A stretch of 64,000 nucleotides of DNA. It comes from Flavobacterium sp. N2038 (GTDB taxonomy: Bacteria > Bacteroidota > Bacteroidia > Flavobacteriales > Flavobacteriaceae). Both the position numbers and the translations under genes were made by a program. Under the pieces are notes generated by a model, which was not told where the DNA came from, did no database searches, and saw only the letters and a program-made list of their open reading frames with translations. The stretch spans positions 4,154,001-4,218,000 of the forward strand of contig NZ_CP110001.1 in assembly GCF_025947185.1 (NCBI RefSeq), in the 5' to 3' direction. This document shows positions 1-11,317 of the stretch, in pieces; the stretch's first letter is position 1; every line of letters starts with the position of its first letter.

Positions 1-1520
<1,520 letters not shown>

Positions 1521-1724
1521 GTACCAATCATAAATTTAATTATGACCGTTTTTTTTTGTCTTTTATTATTTGTATTACTACTAATAACAAAAAACGCTTT
1601 CTACTTTTTATTATTTTCTTATCTCAATATGTCAATGAACTTTATTTAGTCGAAGGTCAAAAGTCAAAAGTCGTCAAGTGAATCACTTTGGACTTTATGA
1701 CTTTAATCTTTATGACTAAAATCG

Positions 1725-1798
1725 TGGAGAATAACGGAGTCGAACCGTTGACCTCCTGCGTGCAAGGCAGGCGCTCTAGCCAGCTGAGCTAATCCCCC
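1725..1798 (-). tRNA. tRNA-Ala (TGC)
   Basis: The reverse complement folds as a cloverleaf: 7-bp acceptor starting GGGGGAT, D-arm with AGCTCAGCTGG, anticodon TGC, T-arm GGTTCGACTCC, discriminator A. No CCA is encoded. It sits in the 16S-23S spacer, as is usual in this phylum. Confidence 0.97.
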
Positions 1799-1890
1799 AT
1801 TTTCTTAGTGATGAGTTATTAGTTATGAGTTATGAATTATTGCTCATAAGGTCTCAACCTCTAAAATTTCCTTTGTTTTAAGTTAAATAG

Positions 1891-1964
1891 TAGTCCCGGG
1901 CAGACTCGAACTGCCGACCCCTACATTATCAGTGTAGTACTCTAACCAGCTGAGCTACGAGACT
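1891..1964 (-). tRNA. tRNA-Ile (GAT)
   Basis: The reverse complement gives a cloverleaf with acceptor AGTCTCG/CGGGACT (one G-U pair), anticodon loop CTGATAA (anticodon GAT) and T-arm GTTCGAGTC. CCA is not encoded. It is the first of the two spacer tRNAs after 16S. Confidence 0.97.
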
Positions 1965-2002
1965 CTGTTTTACTTAATTTTCATTATTTTTAAATTAACA
2001 GC

Positions 2003-2037
2003 AAGAGTAATTGAATTTTAATATTCAGATCCATTCG
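2003..2037 (-). other. 16S rRNA processing stem, 3' strand
   Basis: This segment starts AAGAGTAATTGAATT on the plus strand and is largely complementary to 3649-3673, on the other side of 16S. Such flanking helices are normally cut by RNase III. The pairing is seen in the sequence; the role is inferred. Confidence 0.6.
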
Positions 2038-2088
2038 ATTCACATCTTTTTTCCTCAACGTGTGCAAGCACTAACATTCGAGGCTCTA

Positions 2089-3604
<1,516 letters not shown>

Positions 3605-3648
3605 TATTTTTTATATTATATTGCGATGTATTATCTAGTGGTTCTTTT

Positions 3649-3673
3649 CGAATCTCTCAATTCTATTACTCTT
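3649..3673 (-). other. 16S rRNA processing stem, 5' strand
   Basis: Leader-side partner of 2003-2037, ending CAATTCTATTACTCTT on the plus strand. A perfect small hairpin, GTTCCGAT-TTTC-ATCGGAAC, lies just upstream in the leader at 3682-3701. Confidence 0.6.
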
Positions 3674-3768
3674 ATTCTTTTGTTCCGATTTTCATCGGAA
3701 CGGCTGTCAATTCAATATGTCTACGAACGTGTATTTCTTTTTGTTTCGCTTGTCTCTCAAAGCGGGTG

Positions 3769-3799
3769 CAAAAGTAGAAAACTTATTTCTAACTGGCAA
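3769..3799 (-). promoter_or_regulatory. rrn promoter P1 (proximal)
   Basis: On the minus strand there is TTG (3797-3799), a 20-base spacer and TACTTTTG (3769-3776), a perfect -33/-7 match to the Bacteroidota housekeeping promoter. The -7 box continues into CACCCGC, as in P2 and P3. It lies about 165 bases upstream of mature 16S. Confidence 0.85.
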
Positions 3800-3891
3800 A
3801 TGTTTTTTGAAGTTTTTTTTGAAAATTTCTTTTCATTTCATACTTCCCAATTTACCAATCCGTCAATGAACTTTCCCTGTTTTGCGGGGTG

Positions 3892-3922
3892 CAAATGTAA
3901 CATCCGTTTTTAAATCTCACAA
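3892..3922 (-). promoter_or_regulatory. rrn promoter P2
   Basis: Minus-strand TTG (3920-3922), 20-base spacer, TACATTTG (3892-3899), then CACCCCGC. It sits 123 bases upstream of P1, with similar flanks including a GAAAATTTCTTT tract. Confidence 0.85.
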
Positions 3923-4013
3923 GCTTTTTCTAATCTTTTTTTTCGAAAATTTCTTTCCGTTTGATTTAGCAGCTTGTCAGTATTTCAGGGAACGTTTGTC
4001 GTTGTTGCGGGTG

Positions 4014-4043
4014 CAAAAGTACACAACAATTCCAGTTACACAA
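4014..4043 (-). promoter_or_regulatory. rrn promoter P3 (distal)
   Basis: Minus-strand TTG (4041-4043), 19-base spacer, TACTTTTG (4014-4021), then CACCCGC. It sits 122 bases upstream of P2. Together the three promoters form a diverged tandem repeat. Confidence 0.85.
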
Positions 4044-4310
4044 GCCTTTTTGCAAACTATTTTTAATCTTTTTTATAAACCACTGGTATATTGTCTTTTA
4101 CAACATAAAGTTTTTTTGATTCTTTTGCAGTTATAGATATTTTAAGCCATTTCACCTCGCTTTATCTGGTTCTGCCGTGAAGACACTAAGACACGAAGGC
4201 TTATTTCATACATCTATTTTTAATCTCACAAAGGCACAAAGGCGCTAAGTTTTCTTTTTTTCTTCTCGAAACGTCTTTTCTTTCGTTGAATTTCTTCCGA
4301 AAACTGATCT

Positions 4311-4393
4311 CCTAGCCCTGATAGAAGAGGAAATCCTTTTTGCGGCGGGGTTTGCCGCAAAAAGATTGAAGCGGATAGCAGGATCAGCTCCTT
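4311..4393 (+). repeat. Dispersed hairpin element, copy A
   Basis: Framed by CCTAGCCCTGATAG and GGATAGCAGGATCAGCTCC. The apical stem is TTTTTGCGGC (4337-4346) with GCCGCAAAAA (4354-4363). A basal helix pairs CCTG (4317-4320) with CAGG (4379-4382). Two further copies, at 18453 and 43158, keep the flanks and change both stems in a compensatory way. Confidence 0.8.
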
Positions 4394-4421
4394 ATTAAAA
4401 ACAAATCCCAAATTTTTTAAA

Positions 4422-4447
4422 TTGCTTCGCCTGTTCGCTGTCGCTCT
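4422..4447 (-). repeat. GAGCGACAGCGAAC repeat, copy 1
   Basis: The minus strand reads AGAGCGACAGCGAACAGGCG followed by AAGCAA. Near-identical copies occur at 11174-11201 and 43234-43260, the last inside hairpin element copy C. No coding function is apparent. Confidence 0.7.
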
Positions 4448-4636
4448 AGTCCAAATTCCAAACTTAAAAAGGCTTCGACTTCGCTCAGCCGGACATTACT
4501 ATATATATTAGGTATAGGCGAATTAGATTTTCTTTGGAGATACTTATTATACGCAACGTAGATGCACTGCTGTGCGTCTCTACGGTGAATTGGGACGCAA
4601 TTATAATGTTATACATATATATGTACAAAAAACAAA

Positions 4637-4663
4637 CCCGACAGGTTTTGAAAACCTGTCGGG
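4637..4663. repeat. CCCGACAGG palindrome, likely terminator for the oxidoreductase
   Basis: Near-perfect palindrome with arms CCCGACAGGTTTT and AAAACCTGTCGGG. It lies just downstream of the leftward oxidoreductase gene, and on that strand it is followed by TTTGTTTTTTG, so it could terminate transcription. Relatives lie at 17523 and 18206. Confidence 0.65.
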
Positions 4664-4698
4664 TTATGAGAATAAAATCTACTTTTATTATAGTATAC

Positions 4699-5715
4699 TT
4701 ATATATGTATACTTTCATTTAGGCTGTCGATTGCTTCTTTTGTGATTTGAATGCTTTTTAGTTTTGCCTGATGATCAAAGATTGGACTTGTTACCATTAG
4801 TTCGTCGATTCTTGCATAGTTGATAAACTTTTTTAAGTCGGTTATTAATTGCTCTTTGTTTCCTGTAAAGGTTCCGGCTGTCATTTGGTTGACATGGAAA
4901 CGTTCTGCTTCATCCATAATATCGTCTAATGACGGAACTGGGGGCTGCAAACCTTTACGGTCGTTTCTAATTAAATTTAAAAACATTTGATACAAACTTG
5001 TAGACAATAATTCTGCTTCTTCGTTTGTATCTGCCGCAATAATATTCACACAAGCCATTGTTTTTGGTTTGTCTAAATATTCTGAAGCCTGGAAATTTTC
5101 GCGGTAAAACTCAAACGCCTGAATCATTAGTTTTGGCGCAAAGTGACCGGCAAAAGCATAAGGCAATCCGTAAGCTGCTGCCAAAGCTGCACTTTCCATA
5201 CTTGATCCTAAAATCCATATTGGGACTTTTAAGCCTTCGGCTGGGAATGCACGAACTTTTCCTGCTTCATTTTCACTTGAAAAATACTCTTGAAGTTTGC
5301 TTACGTTTTGCGGAAAGCGCTGCGCCTGCTCAAAAAAGTCTTTCCGAATTGCTTCGGCGGTTGGCTGATCTGTTCCCGGCGCTCTTCCTAAACCTAAATC
5401 AATTCGGTTTGGGTAAAGCGTTTCCAGGGTTCCAAATTGTTCGGCCACTACTAAAGGAGAATGGTTCGGAAGCATGATTCCGCCAGAACCTACTCGAATA
5501 TTTTTTGTCTGACTTGCCACATAACCAATTAAAACCACCGTTGCCGTACTTGCAACGTGCGCCATATTGTGATGTTCTGCAAGCCAAAATCGCTTGTATC
5601 CTAAAGTATCTGCTAATTGCGCTATATCTTTTGTTTTTTGAAATGTTTCTGCGGCATTACTATCCTGAGTGATGATAGCGAGCTCTAATAATGAGACTGA
5701 AATTGGGTTTTTCAT
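4699..5715 (-). CDS. LLM-class flavin-dependent oxidoreductase
   Basis: A 338-residue protein of the bacterial luciferase-like monooxygenase superfamily, resembling the YhbW group. Seen: N-terminal SVSLLELA, WLAEHHNM near residue 45, RVGSGGIMLPNHSPLVVAEQ, and DLGLGRAPGTDQPT in the middle. These are standard TIM-barrel blocks that bind reduced flavin. The substrate is not predictable, and members of this group often lack known substrates. It is a single-gene unit read leftwards, with its own promoter at 5735 and a palindrome as probable terminator. The ATG at 5715 gives a full-length N-terminus. It is presumably cytoplasmic. Confidence 0.9.
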   Translation of the reverse strand: MKNPISVSLLELAIITQDSNAAETFQKTKDIAQLADTLGYKRFWLAEHHNMAHVASTATVVLIGYVASQTKNIRVGSGGIMLPNHSPLVVAEQFGTLETLYPNRIDLGLGRAPGTDQPTAEAIRKDFFEQAQRFPQNVSKLQEYFSSENEAGKVRAFPAEGLKVPIWILGSSMESAALAAAYGLPYAFAGHFAPKLMIQAFEFYRENFQASEYLDKPKTMACVNIIAADTNEEAELLSTSLYQMFLNLIRNDRKGLQPPVPSLDDIMDEAERFHVNQMTAGTFTGNKEQLITDLKKFINYARIDELMVTSPIFDHQAKLKSIQITKEAIDSLNESIHI

Positions 5716-5734
5716 ATAAAAAAATGCTAATATG

Positions 5735-5742
5735 CAAAATTA
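5735..5742 (-). promoter_or_regulatory. -7 box for the LLM oxidoreductase
   Basis: Minus-strand TAATTTTG matches TAnnTTTG exactly and lies 20 bases upstream of the start codon at 5715. No clear TTG -33 box was found. Confidence 0.55.
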
Positions 5743-5825
5743 ACTCATTTATACGGATGCCTTTTGTTTTCTTATGTTAATTGAATTATAATATTCTTAA
5801 AATACTTAAAACGAGTAATTTTTAA

Positions 5826-5864
5826 TAATTAATTATTGTTTTACGATAATTAATTATACATTTG
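5826..5864 (+). promoter_or_regulatory. Promoter and palindromic operator of the DUF2975/HTH pair
   Basis: Perfect inverted repeat with 11-bp arms TAATTAATTAT (5826-5836) and ATAATTAATTA (5846-5856), separated by 9 bases. TTG (5836-5838) and TACATTTG (5857-5864) form a -33/-7 promoter with an 18-base spacer. The right arm fills the spacer up to the -7 box. A repressor bound here would block the promoter; the downstream HTH protein is the natural candidate. Confidence 0.65.
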
Positions 5865-5889
5865 CAATATCAATCTAACTTTTTAATAT

Positions 5890-6405
5890 ATGAAGACAAC
5901 TCATATTATATCTAAAATATTATTTTACTTTACCCGATTTTTGTCTGTCGTTTATTTCTTTTTAGCGGCATATTCTGTTTTTAGTTTGGTGACGGGTTTA
6001 TTTTTGACTTTTAAGGATAACGGAAAGTATTTTCAGGTTTGTTATCCTTTTACTTCTCATCCATTAATGCTTGGTGATTACAATCTCCCTTATATTCTTT
6101 TTGATTTTTTGGCTCCATTGAGCTTGTACGGACTTTTCTTTTTATTGAGTAGTAATGTTTTTAAAGTATTCTTTCAGCCTAAATTATTTACTTCAAACGG
6201 AATTTCTCATTTAAGGCGTTTCTATTTATCCAATTTATTAATTCCGAGTATTGTAATATTTGTAGCTTTCTTTTTTGTTCCGCTGGATAATGAAGTTTCA
6301 CTTTTTATATTATTACACGGAATGCTCGGTGTTTTTGCTTATTTTTTAGCAGCCATTTTTAAACAAGGTTTAAACCTTCAGAACGAACAAGACTTATTTA
6401 TATAA
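5890..6405 (+). CDS. DUF2975 family membrane protein
   Basis: A 171-residue integral membrane protein with about four hydrophobic helices (roughly residues 11-34, 56-88, 118-138 and 140-162). Its size and pattern, and its position directly before a small Cro/C1-type HTH gene, match the DUF2975 family (YoaS-type proteins paired with YozG-type regulators). The biochemical function of the family is unknown. The stop is two bases before the HTH start, so the two genes form an operon, probably autoregulated through the palindrome at 5826-5856. Confidence 0.82.
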   Translation: MKTTHIISKILFYFTRFLSVVYFFLAAYSVFSLVTGLFLTFKDNGKYFQVCYPFTSHPLMLGDYNLPYILFDFLAPLSLYGLFFLLSSNVFKVFFQPKLFTSNGISHLRRFYLSNLLIPSIVIFVAFFFVPLDNEVSLFILLHGMLGVFAYFLAAIFKQGLNLQNEQDLFI

Positions 6406-6407
6406 CT

Positions 6408-6614
6408 ATGCCAATAATTGTAAATGTTGATGTAATGCTTGCCAAACGCAAGATGCAGAGTAAAGAGTTGGCAGAAAAACTAGATATTACACCTGCCAAT
6501 TTATCGATTCTAAAAACGGGAAAAGCAAAAGGAATTCGGTTTGATACGCTCGAAGCTATTTGTAAAATATTGGACTGCCAGCCCGGGGATATTTTAGAAT
6601 ACGTGGCAGAATAG
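6408..6614 (+). CDS. Small Cro/C1-type HTH regulator (YozG-like)
   Basis: A 68-residue protein that is almost only a helix-turn-helix domain. MQSKELAEKLDITPANLSIL (about residues 17-36) is the HTH, followed by ILDCQPGDILEY, the typical end of this family. It probably represses its own operon through the AT-rich palindrome upstream of the DUF2975 gene, and the membrane partner may modulate it. Family and pairing are established; signal and targets are unknown. Confidence 0.85.
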   Translation: MPIIVNVDVMLAKRKMQSKELAEKLDITPANLSILKTGKAKGIRFDTLEAICKILDCQPGDILEYVAE

Positions 6615-6729
6615 CTTTCTTTTAAATCTTATTTCACTCTTATTAAATCGGTTTTTGAAGCCGACAGGTATTCTATTGCCTAATTTTTTCAAATCATAGT
6701 TTAATTCAATCATCAAAATCAATCAAAAA

Positions 6730-7614
6730 ATGAACAGTTTATCAATCAAAAATCTCGGCAAAACGTATGAGAACGGTACAAAAGCGATTGACGATTTATC
6801 GCTTGAAATTACAAACGGAATGTTTGGTTTACTAGGTCCAAACGGCGCCGGAAAATCGACTTTAATGCGAACTATTGCCGCTTTGCAGGAACCAACTGCT
6901 GGAATTATTGAATTTAACGGAATTAATATTCTGGAAAATCCAATGTTTATCAGGCAAAATTTGGGGTATCTGCCACAGGAATTTGGTGTTTATCCTAAAA
7001 TTTCTGCTTATCGCCTGCTCGATCATTTGGCGGTTTTAAAAGGAATCGTTGATAAAAAGGAACGTCACGATCAAATTTTGTATTTATTACAGCAGACTAA
7101 TTTATTGCAACACAAAGACAAGGCGGTTCATTCTTTTTCCGGTGGTATGCGTCAAAGGTTTGGAATTGCGCAGGCTTTGTTGGGAAATCCGAAGATAATT
7201 ATTGTGGATGAACCTACTGCGGGGCTTGATCCGGAGGAAAGAAACCGATTTAATAATTTGCTAAGCGAAATTGGCGAAAGCATTATTGTAGTTCTATCGA
7301 CGCATATTGTAGAAGACGTTCGTGATTTATGCCCTAAAATGGCCATTATCTCTAACGGAAAATTGATCTTGGAAGGAAAACCAAATGAAGCAATCGATTC
7401 TTTAAAAGGAAAAATCTGGATGAAGGCGATTCAGAAAACAGAACTGAAGGATCATCAATCAAACTTTAATATCATTTCTTCAAATTTAAATTCAGGAAAA
7501 ATCAATATTCATGTTTTCTCGGATGAACGACCAGATTCTGGTTTTGAATTGATATCGCCAGATTTGAGCGATGTTTATTTTAGTGTTTTAGCTCAAAATC
7601 AACTTAAAAATTAG
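6730..7614 (+). CDS. ABC transporter ATP-binding protein
   Basis: A 294-residue ABC ATPase. Walker A GPNGAGKST is near residue 40, the signature SFSGGMRQR near 140, Walker B IIIVDEPTAGLDPEE near 160 and the switch histidine in LSTHIVED. The C-terminal 80 residues are a variable accessory region. The gene ends 4 bases before the large permease/peptidase gene, so the two almost certainly form one ABC-2 type exporter of unknown substrate. Confidence 0.93.
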   Translation: MNSLSIKNLGKTYENGTKAIDDLSLEITNGMFGLLGPNGAGKSTLMRTIAALQEPTAGIIEFNGINILENPMFIRQNLGYLPQEFGVYPKISAYRLLDHLAVLKGIVDKKERHDQILYLLQQTNLLQHKDKAVHSFSGGMRQRFGIAQALLGNPKIIIVDEPTAGLDPEERNRFNNLLSEIGESIIVVLSTHIVEDVRDLCPKMAIISNGKLILEGKPNEAIDSLKGKIWMKAIQKTELKDHQSNFNIISSNLNSGKINIHVFSDERPDSGFELISPDLSDVYFSVLAQNQLKN

Positions 7615-7618
7615 TGTT

Positions 7619-10600
7619 ATGCTTTCTAAATTAATTCAATTTGAATGGCATAACAATACCAAAAGCTGGACTTTTTATGCCACGTTTATCATTTATTTGG
7701 TTTTAGGATTTTTTGTGAGTGCTTTTGCGAATTTCTCTTTTTCGGGAGCTCACAAAAATAGTCCGTATGTGCTTACGTATGCGATTGGTCTGATTTCGTT
7801 GATGACAATATTTTCGATTACGCTTCAAGTCGCGCAGAGTTTTTTAAAGGAATATGAAACGAAATTTGATTCGATTATTTTCTCCTCACCTATTTCTAAG
7901 TTTCATTATTTGGCTCCAAAATTTATTACCGCATTTATAATCGCCGTAGTTTCTTTTGGAATATTTATCGTCGGAATGATTGTTGGACATCAAATGTCGT
8001 GGCTTTCTAAAAGTGAAATTGGTCCTTTTGAAATTATAAATTATCTCTGGCCGTATTTTGTAATTGTGATTCCGAATATTTTTCTGTGCCTTTCTATATT
8101 GACCGCTTTAGCGTGGCTTACGCGAAGCAAACTTTTTATTTATGTTGGCGGTTTATTAATCTACATCTTATATATTGCGGGTTCTATTTTTTCTAATTCG
8201 CCTTTATTTGCAAATGCTTCTCCTTCTTCGGCGAAAGCCATGTCTTTGGCGGCAAAAATAGATCCGTTTGGTTTGGCAGCATTTTTAGAACAAACGAGAT
8301 ATTGGACTGCAATTGAAAAAAATACCGAACTGGTTTCGCTTTCAGGAAACTTTTTATACAATAGAATACTGTGGATTTCGGTTTCACTGCTTTTACTTTT
8401 TGTTTCCTATCGCTTGTTTTCCTTCAGAAAAACAAAAACCAAAAAGATAAAAACGCCAAAAACTATTTCAAAAGAAGCAAAAATCCTTTCTTCGGAAATT
8501 CCAAAAAACATCGAGTTTAAAACTTTCACGCATAATTTTGCTGTTTTTAGAAGTAATATCAAACTGGATATTTTTTTGGTTATAAAAGGAATTCCGTTTT
8601 TATTGATTGTTCTTTTATTTTCGGGATTATTGGTAATCGAAATTTCGGATGAAATTGACGGCGGAATTCGATTAGCGGAAAAAATTACGGATACGGCTTT
8701 GATGATTTCCACTATAATGGATCGCCTGCCTTTTATTCTGATCTTGATTCTTCTTTTTTACAGCAGCGAATTATTAAACCGAAGCGAGAATTCGAGATTT
8801 GAAATGTTGGAAAATACCGCTCCTTATTCTCAATTTGTAGTTTTACTGGCAAAATTGACAACACTTTTTATAATTCCATTAATCCTTATTAGTATTAGTA
8901 TTTTAATTGGATGTGCATTTCAGATTGCGAATGCGAATGCTCCAATCGAAATTGGTCTTTATCTTTCTTTGTTTTATTATCTCGGTTTTCCGTTGTTGTT
9001 GATCTCAATTTTAGTAATTGCGATTCAGACTTTTATTAAAAATAAATACATCGGACTTTCGGTTGCTGCTTTTGTCTGCATTTTGTTTTGTACGGGAATT
9101 GGAGAACAATTGGGAATTTCGCATCCTTTACTGCGATTTGGAGATGCTTTTAAAAGAGAATATTTTGATTTGAATGGTTTCGGAAAATATACTTTTCCGT
9201 TTCATATTTCGATGTTGTACAATTTCGGATTGGCTTTACTGCTTCTTACTTTGACTGGAATTTTATGGAAAAGAAATGCTTCAATCGTAAAAGCTTTTAG
9301 AAGAAATTCATTTAATGGCATTCAAAAAGTAACTTTCTTCTTGGGAATTATTCTTTTTATTGGTTTTGGAAGTTATCTTTTTTATAAAACGAATATCGAA
9401 TATCCATATTTGACCGAAGACGATCAGAATAACTGGAGCGAGCAATATGAAACTCAATTTAAAAAATATATCAATCTTGCTCAACCTACGATTATTTCTG
9501 TAAAAAGTAAAGTTGATTTATTTCCTGATGAAAATCGTTATAAAGTAAAAGGCGTTTATGAATTGATCAATAATTCTGAAAAATCAATTGATAGTTTACT
9601 CCTATATATAGATCGAAATTCAAAGCTGACTTCTGTTGAAATTCCGAATTCTAAAAACCTGGATGATGTTTCAACATTTCATCATTATTGGTCTCTCTTA
9701 GTAAAACCTTTGAAACCTCAACAGAAAATGAAAATGAGTTTTTCTTTTGAGTCTTCGTGGTCGCCATTTAAAGGACATACTGCTTTTAATTCTATAATTG
9801 AAAATGGATCGTTTATGCGAATAAGCCGTTACTTTCCGCTTTTTGGTTATCAGGAATCGAATGAAATCAGCAGTAAAAAAGAGCGGGCAAAAAGGCATTT
9901 GAAACCACAGACACCTCTTAAAAAACTGGAAGATAAATCGGAAATTAGATATGATTTTGTTGATTATGATGCTGTGGTTTCGACTTCTAAAAATCAAACT
10001 GCAATTGGTGTTGGAGATTTAATTGGAAACTGGAAAAAAGACAATCGTAATTATTTTCATTATAAATCTAACGGTAGGATTCCGTTTCGCTTTGCTTTTT
10101 CATCTGCTGAATATGAAATTCAAAAAACGAATTATAAAGGCGTTTCGATTGAAGTTTTTTATGATAGAAGACATTCAAGAAACATCAAAAAACTCATTCA
10201 GGATGTAAAAAATACTTTAGATTACTGCCAAAGTAATTTTGGTAAGTACCCTTATAAAGCAATTCGTTATGCCGAAGTTGCTGCTTTCGCGGATGGATTT
10301 GCTGCGACTTCTTATCCGTCTACAGTTTTTATGAAAGAGAATTTTGGGTTTTACAGCAACCTCGACAATAAGGATAAAGAAGATGTAATTAATCAATTAA
10401 CCGCGCATGAATTGTCGCACGAATGGTGGGGAAATTCACAAATAAGTCCGGAACAAAAAGAAGGAAGCTGGATTTTAACCGAAACTTTGGCGCAATACAC
10501 CGAGTTGATGTTGTATGAAAAAGAACATGGTTTGGAAAAAGCGCTCGAAACTTTAAAAATTCATCTGGATTTATATCTGAGCAGCCGAAGTTATGATCCT

Positions 10601-11158
10601 GAAACGCCTTTGTATAAAACGAATTACGATACACCACATTTACCTTATGATAAAGGAATGTTGGTAATGCATCAACTTCGAGTTTTAATTGGTGAAGAAA
10701 AAGTAAATCTGGCTTTGAAAAATTTTCTGAATCATTATAAATACCCAAATCCGTTTCCTGATTCTGAAAGTTTATTAAAAGAGATTTATGCTGTTACAGA
10801 TAAAAAGCTGCATTCTAAACTAGACGAAATGTTTAAGCAGATTATTACCTATTCCTCAAAAATAGAATCTGTTTCAAGTAATAAAAAGAATGGTTTTTAT
10901 GAGGTTTCTTTTAAAGCTTATTCTAAAAAGTATCAGGAAAATGCTACCGGAGAACGTAGACAAATTGATAATGATACCACAATAGATATTGGAATTTATG
11001 ATGAAAACGGAAAATTGCTTCTTTATCCTTTTACTATCAAAAACAATAAAGTTGAAGGGAAAATCAAACTGAAAACAGAACCTCAACGTATTGTTATTGA
11101 TCCGTATTTAATGAATATTGACACTTTTATAAAAGACAACGAAAAGGAGATTGATTAG
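7619..11158 (+). CDS. ABC-2 permease fused to M1-type aminopeptidase
   Basis: An 1179-residue fusion. The first 590 or so residues hold about twelve hydrophobic segments in two blocks, resembling two ABC-2 permease halves. The region after the last helix (about residue 590) is a large soluble domain with the zinc motif HELSHEWWG (His930, Glu931, His934) and a downstream glutamate in LTETLAQY (Glu955), as in M1 peptidases. The classical GxMEN exopeptidase motif is not evident, so peptidase specificity is uncertain. It pairs with the ATPase immediately upstream. Such permease/M1 fusions are known in Bacteroidota without a defined substrate. The peptidase is probably periplasmic. Confidence 0.9.
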   Translation: MLSKLIQFEWHNNTKSWTFYATFIIYLVLGFFVSAFANFSFSGAHKNSPYVLTYAIGLISLMTIFSITLQVAQSFLKEYETKFDSIIFSSPISKFHYLAPKFITAFIIAVVSFGIFIVGMIVGHQMSWLSKSEIGPFEIINYLWPYFVIVIPNIFLCLSILTALAWLTRSKLFIYVGGLLIYILYIAGSIFSNSPLFANASPSSAKAMSLAAKIDPFGLAAFLEQTRYWTAIEKNTELVSLSGNFLYNRILWISVSLLLLFVSYRLFSFRKTKTKKIKTPKTISKEAKILSSEIPKNIEFKTFTHNFAVFRSNIKLDIFLVIKGIPFLLIVLLFSGLLVIEISDEIDGGIRLAEKITDTALMISTIMDRLPFILILILLFYSSELLNRSENSRFEMLENTAPYSQFVVLLAKLTTLFIIPLILISISILIGCAFQIANANAPIEIGLYLSLFYYLGFPLLLISILVIAIQTFIKNKYIGLSVAAFVCILFCTGIGEQLGISHPLLRFGDAFKREYFDLNGFGKYTFPFHISMLYNFGLALLLLTLTGILWKRNASIVKAFRRNSFNGIQKVTFFLGIILFIGFGSYLFYKTNIEYPYLTEDDQNNWSEQYETQFKKYINLAQPTIISVKSKVDLFPDENRYKVKGVYELINNSEKSIDSLLLYIDRNSKLTSVEIPNSKNLDDVSTFHHYWSLLVKPLKPQQKMKMSFSFESSWSPFKGHTAFNSIIENGSFMRISRYFPLFGYQESNEISSKKERAKRHLKPQTPLKKLEDKSEIRYDFVDYDAVVSTSKNQTAIGVGDLIGNWKKDNRNYFHYKSNGRIPFRFAFSSAEYEIQKTNYKGVSIEVFYDRRHSRNIKKLIQDVKNTLDYCQSNFGKYPYKAIRYAEVAAFADGFAATSYPSTVFMKENFGFYSNLDNKDKEDVINQLTAHELSHEWWGNSQISPEQKEGSWILTETLAQYTELMLYEKEHGLEKALETLKIHLDLYLSSRSYDPETPLYKTNYDTPHLPYDKGMLVMHQLRVLIGEEKVNLALKNFLNHYKYPNPFPDSESLLKEIYAVTDKKLHSKLDEMFKQIITYSSKIESVSSNKKNGFYEVSFKAYSKKYQENATGERRQIDNDTTIDIGIYDENGKLLLYPFTIKNNKVEGKIKLKTEPQRIVIDPYLMNIDTFIKDNEKEID

Positions 11159-11173
11159 TTTTTTTGCCATTAC

Positions 11174-11201
11174 CCGAGCGATAGCGAACTGGCGAAGCAA
11201 T
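11174..11201 (+). repeat. GAGCGACAGCGAAC repeat, copy 2
   Basis: CCGAGCGATAGCGAACTGGC followed by GAAGCAAT, placed just after the permease/peptidase stop. Related to 4422-4447 and 43234-43260. Confidence 0.7.
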
Positions 11202-11230
11202 TCCACTAATTTCCACGAATTATTTTTTTT

Positions 11231-11309
11231 AGCCACAGATTAAAAGGATTAGAATGATTTTTTTGCTTGTGTTAAAGTAAAATCCAAATAATCCTTTTAA
11301 TCTGTGGCT
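11231..11309. repeat. Inverted repeat with perfect 21-bp arms
   Basis: The left arm (11231-11251) starts AGCCACAGATTAAAAGGATT and the right arm (11289-11309) is its exact reverse complement; the loop is 37 bases. It could form a long hairpin and end the upstream transcript. Its family is similar in style to the GCCACGAATTC repeats at 19661 and 25640. Confidence 0.85.
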
Positions 11310-11317
11310 AAAAACTT

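Larger units (their letters stand above)
4044..4698. other. Repeat-rich intergenic region without genes
   Basis: No credible gene was found. The stretch holds CACAAAGGCACAAAGGCGC-type repeat sequence near 4228, a covarying hairpin element (4311-4393), a CGCTGTCGCTC repeat (4422-4447), a GGCTTCGACTTCGCTCAGCC hairpin (4471-4490), a GTAGATGCACTGCTGTGCGTCTC element near 4558 and a 27-bp palindrome (4637-4663). The short frames here have repeat-derived composition. Confidence 0.7.

Noticed and set aside
4140..4700. Insertion sequence or transposon
   Set aside because: No transposase or terminal inverted repeats with target duplications; only short palindromic repeats are present here and in the rest of the window.
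4485..4722. Small open frames on both strands
   Set aside because: They follow repeat sequences and a palindrome; no family resemblance or promoter.
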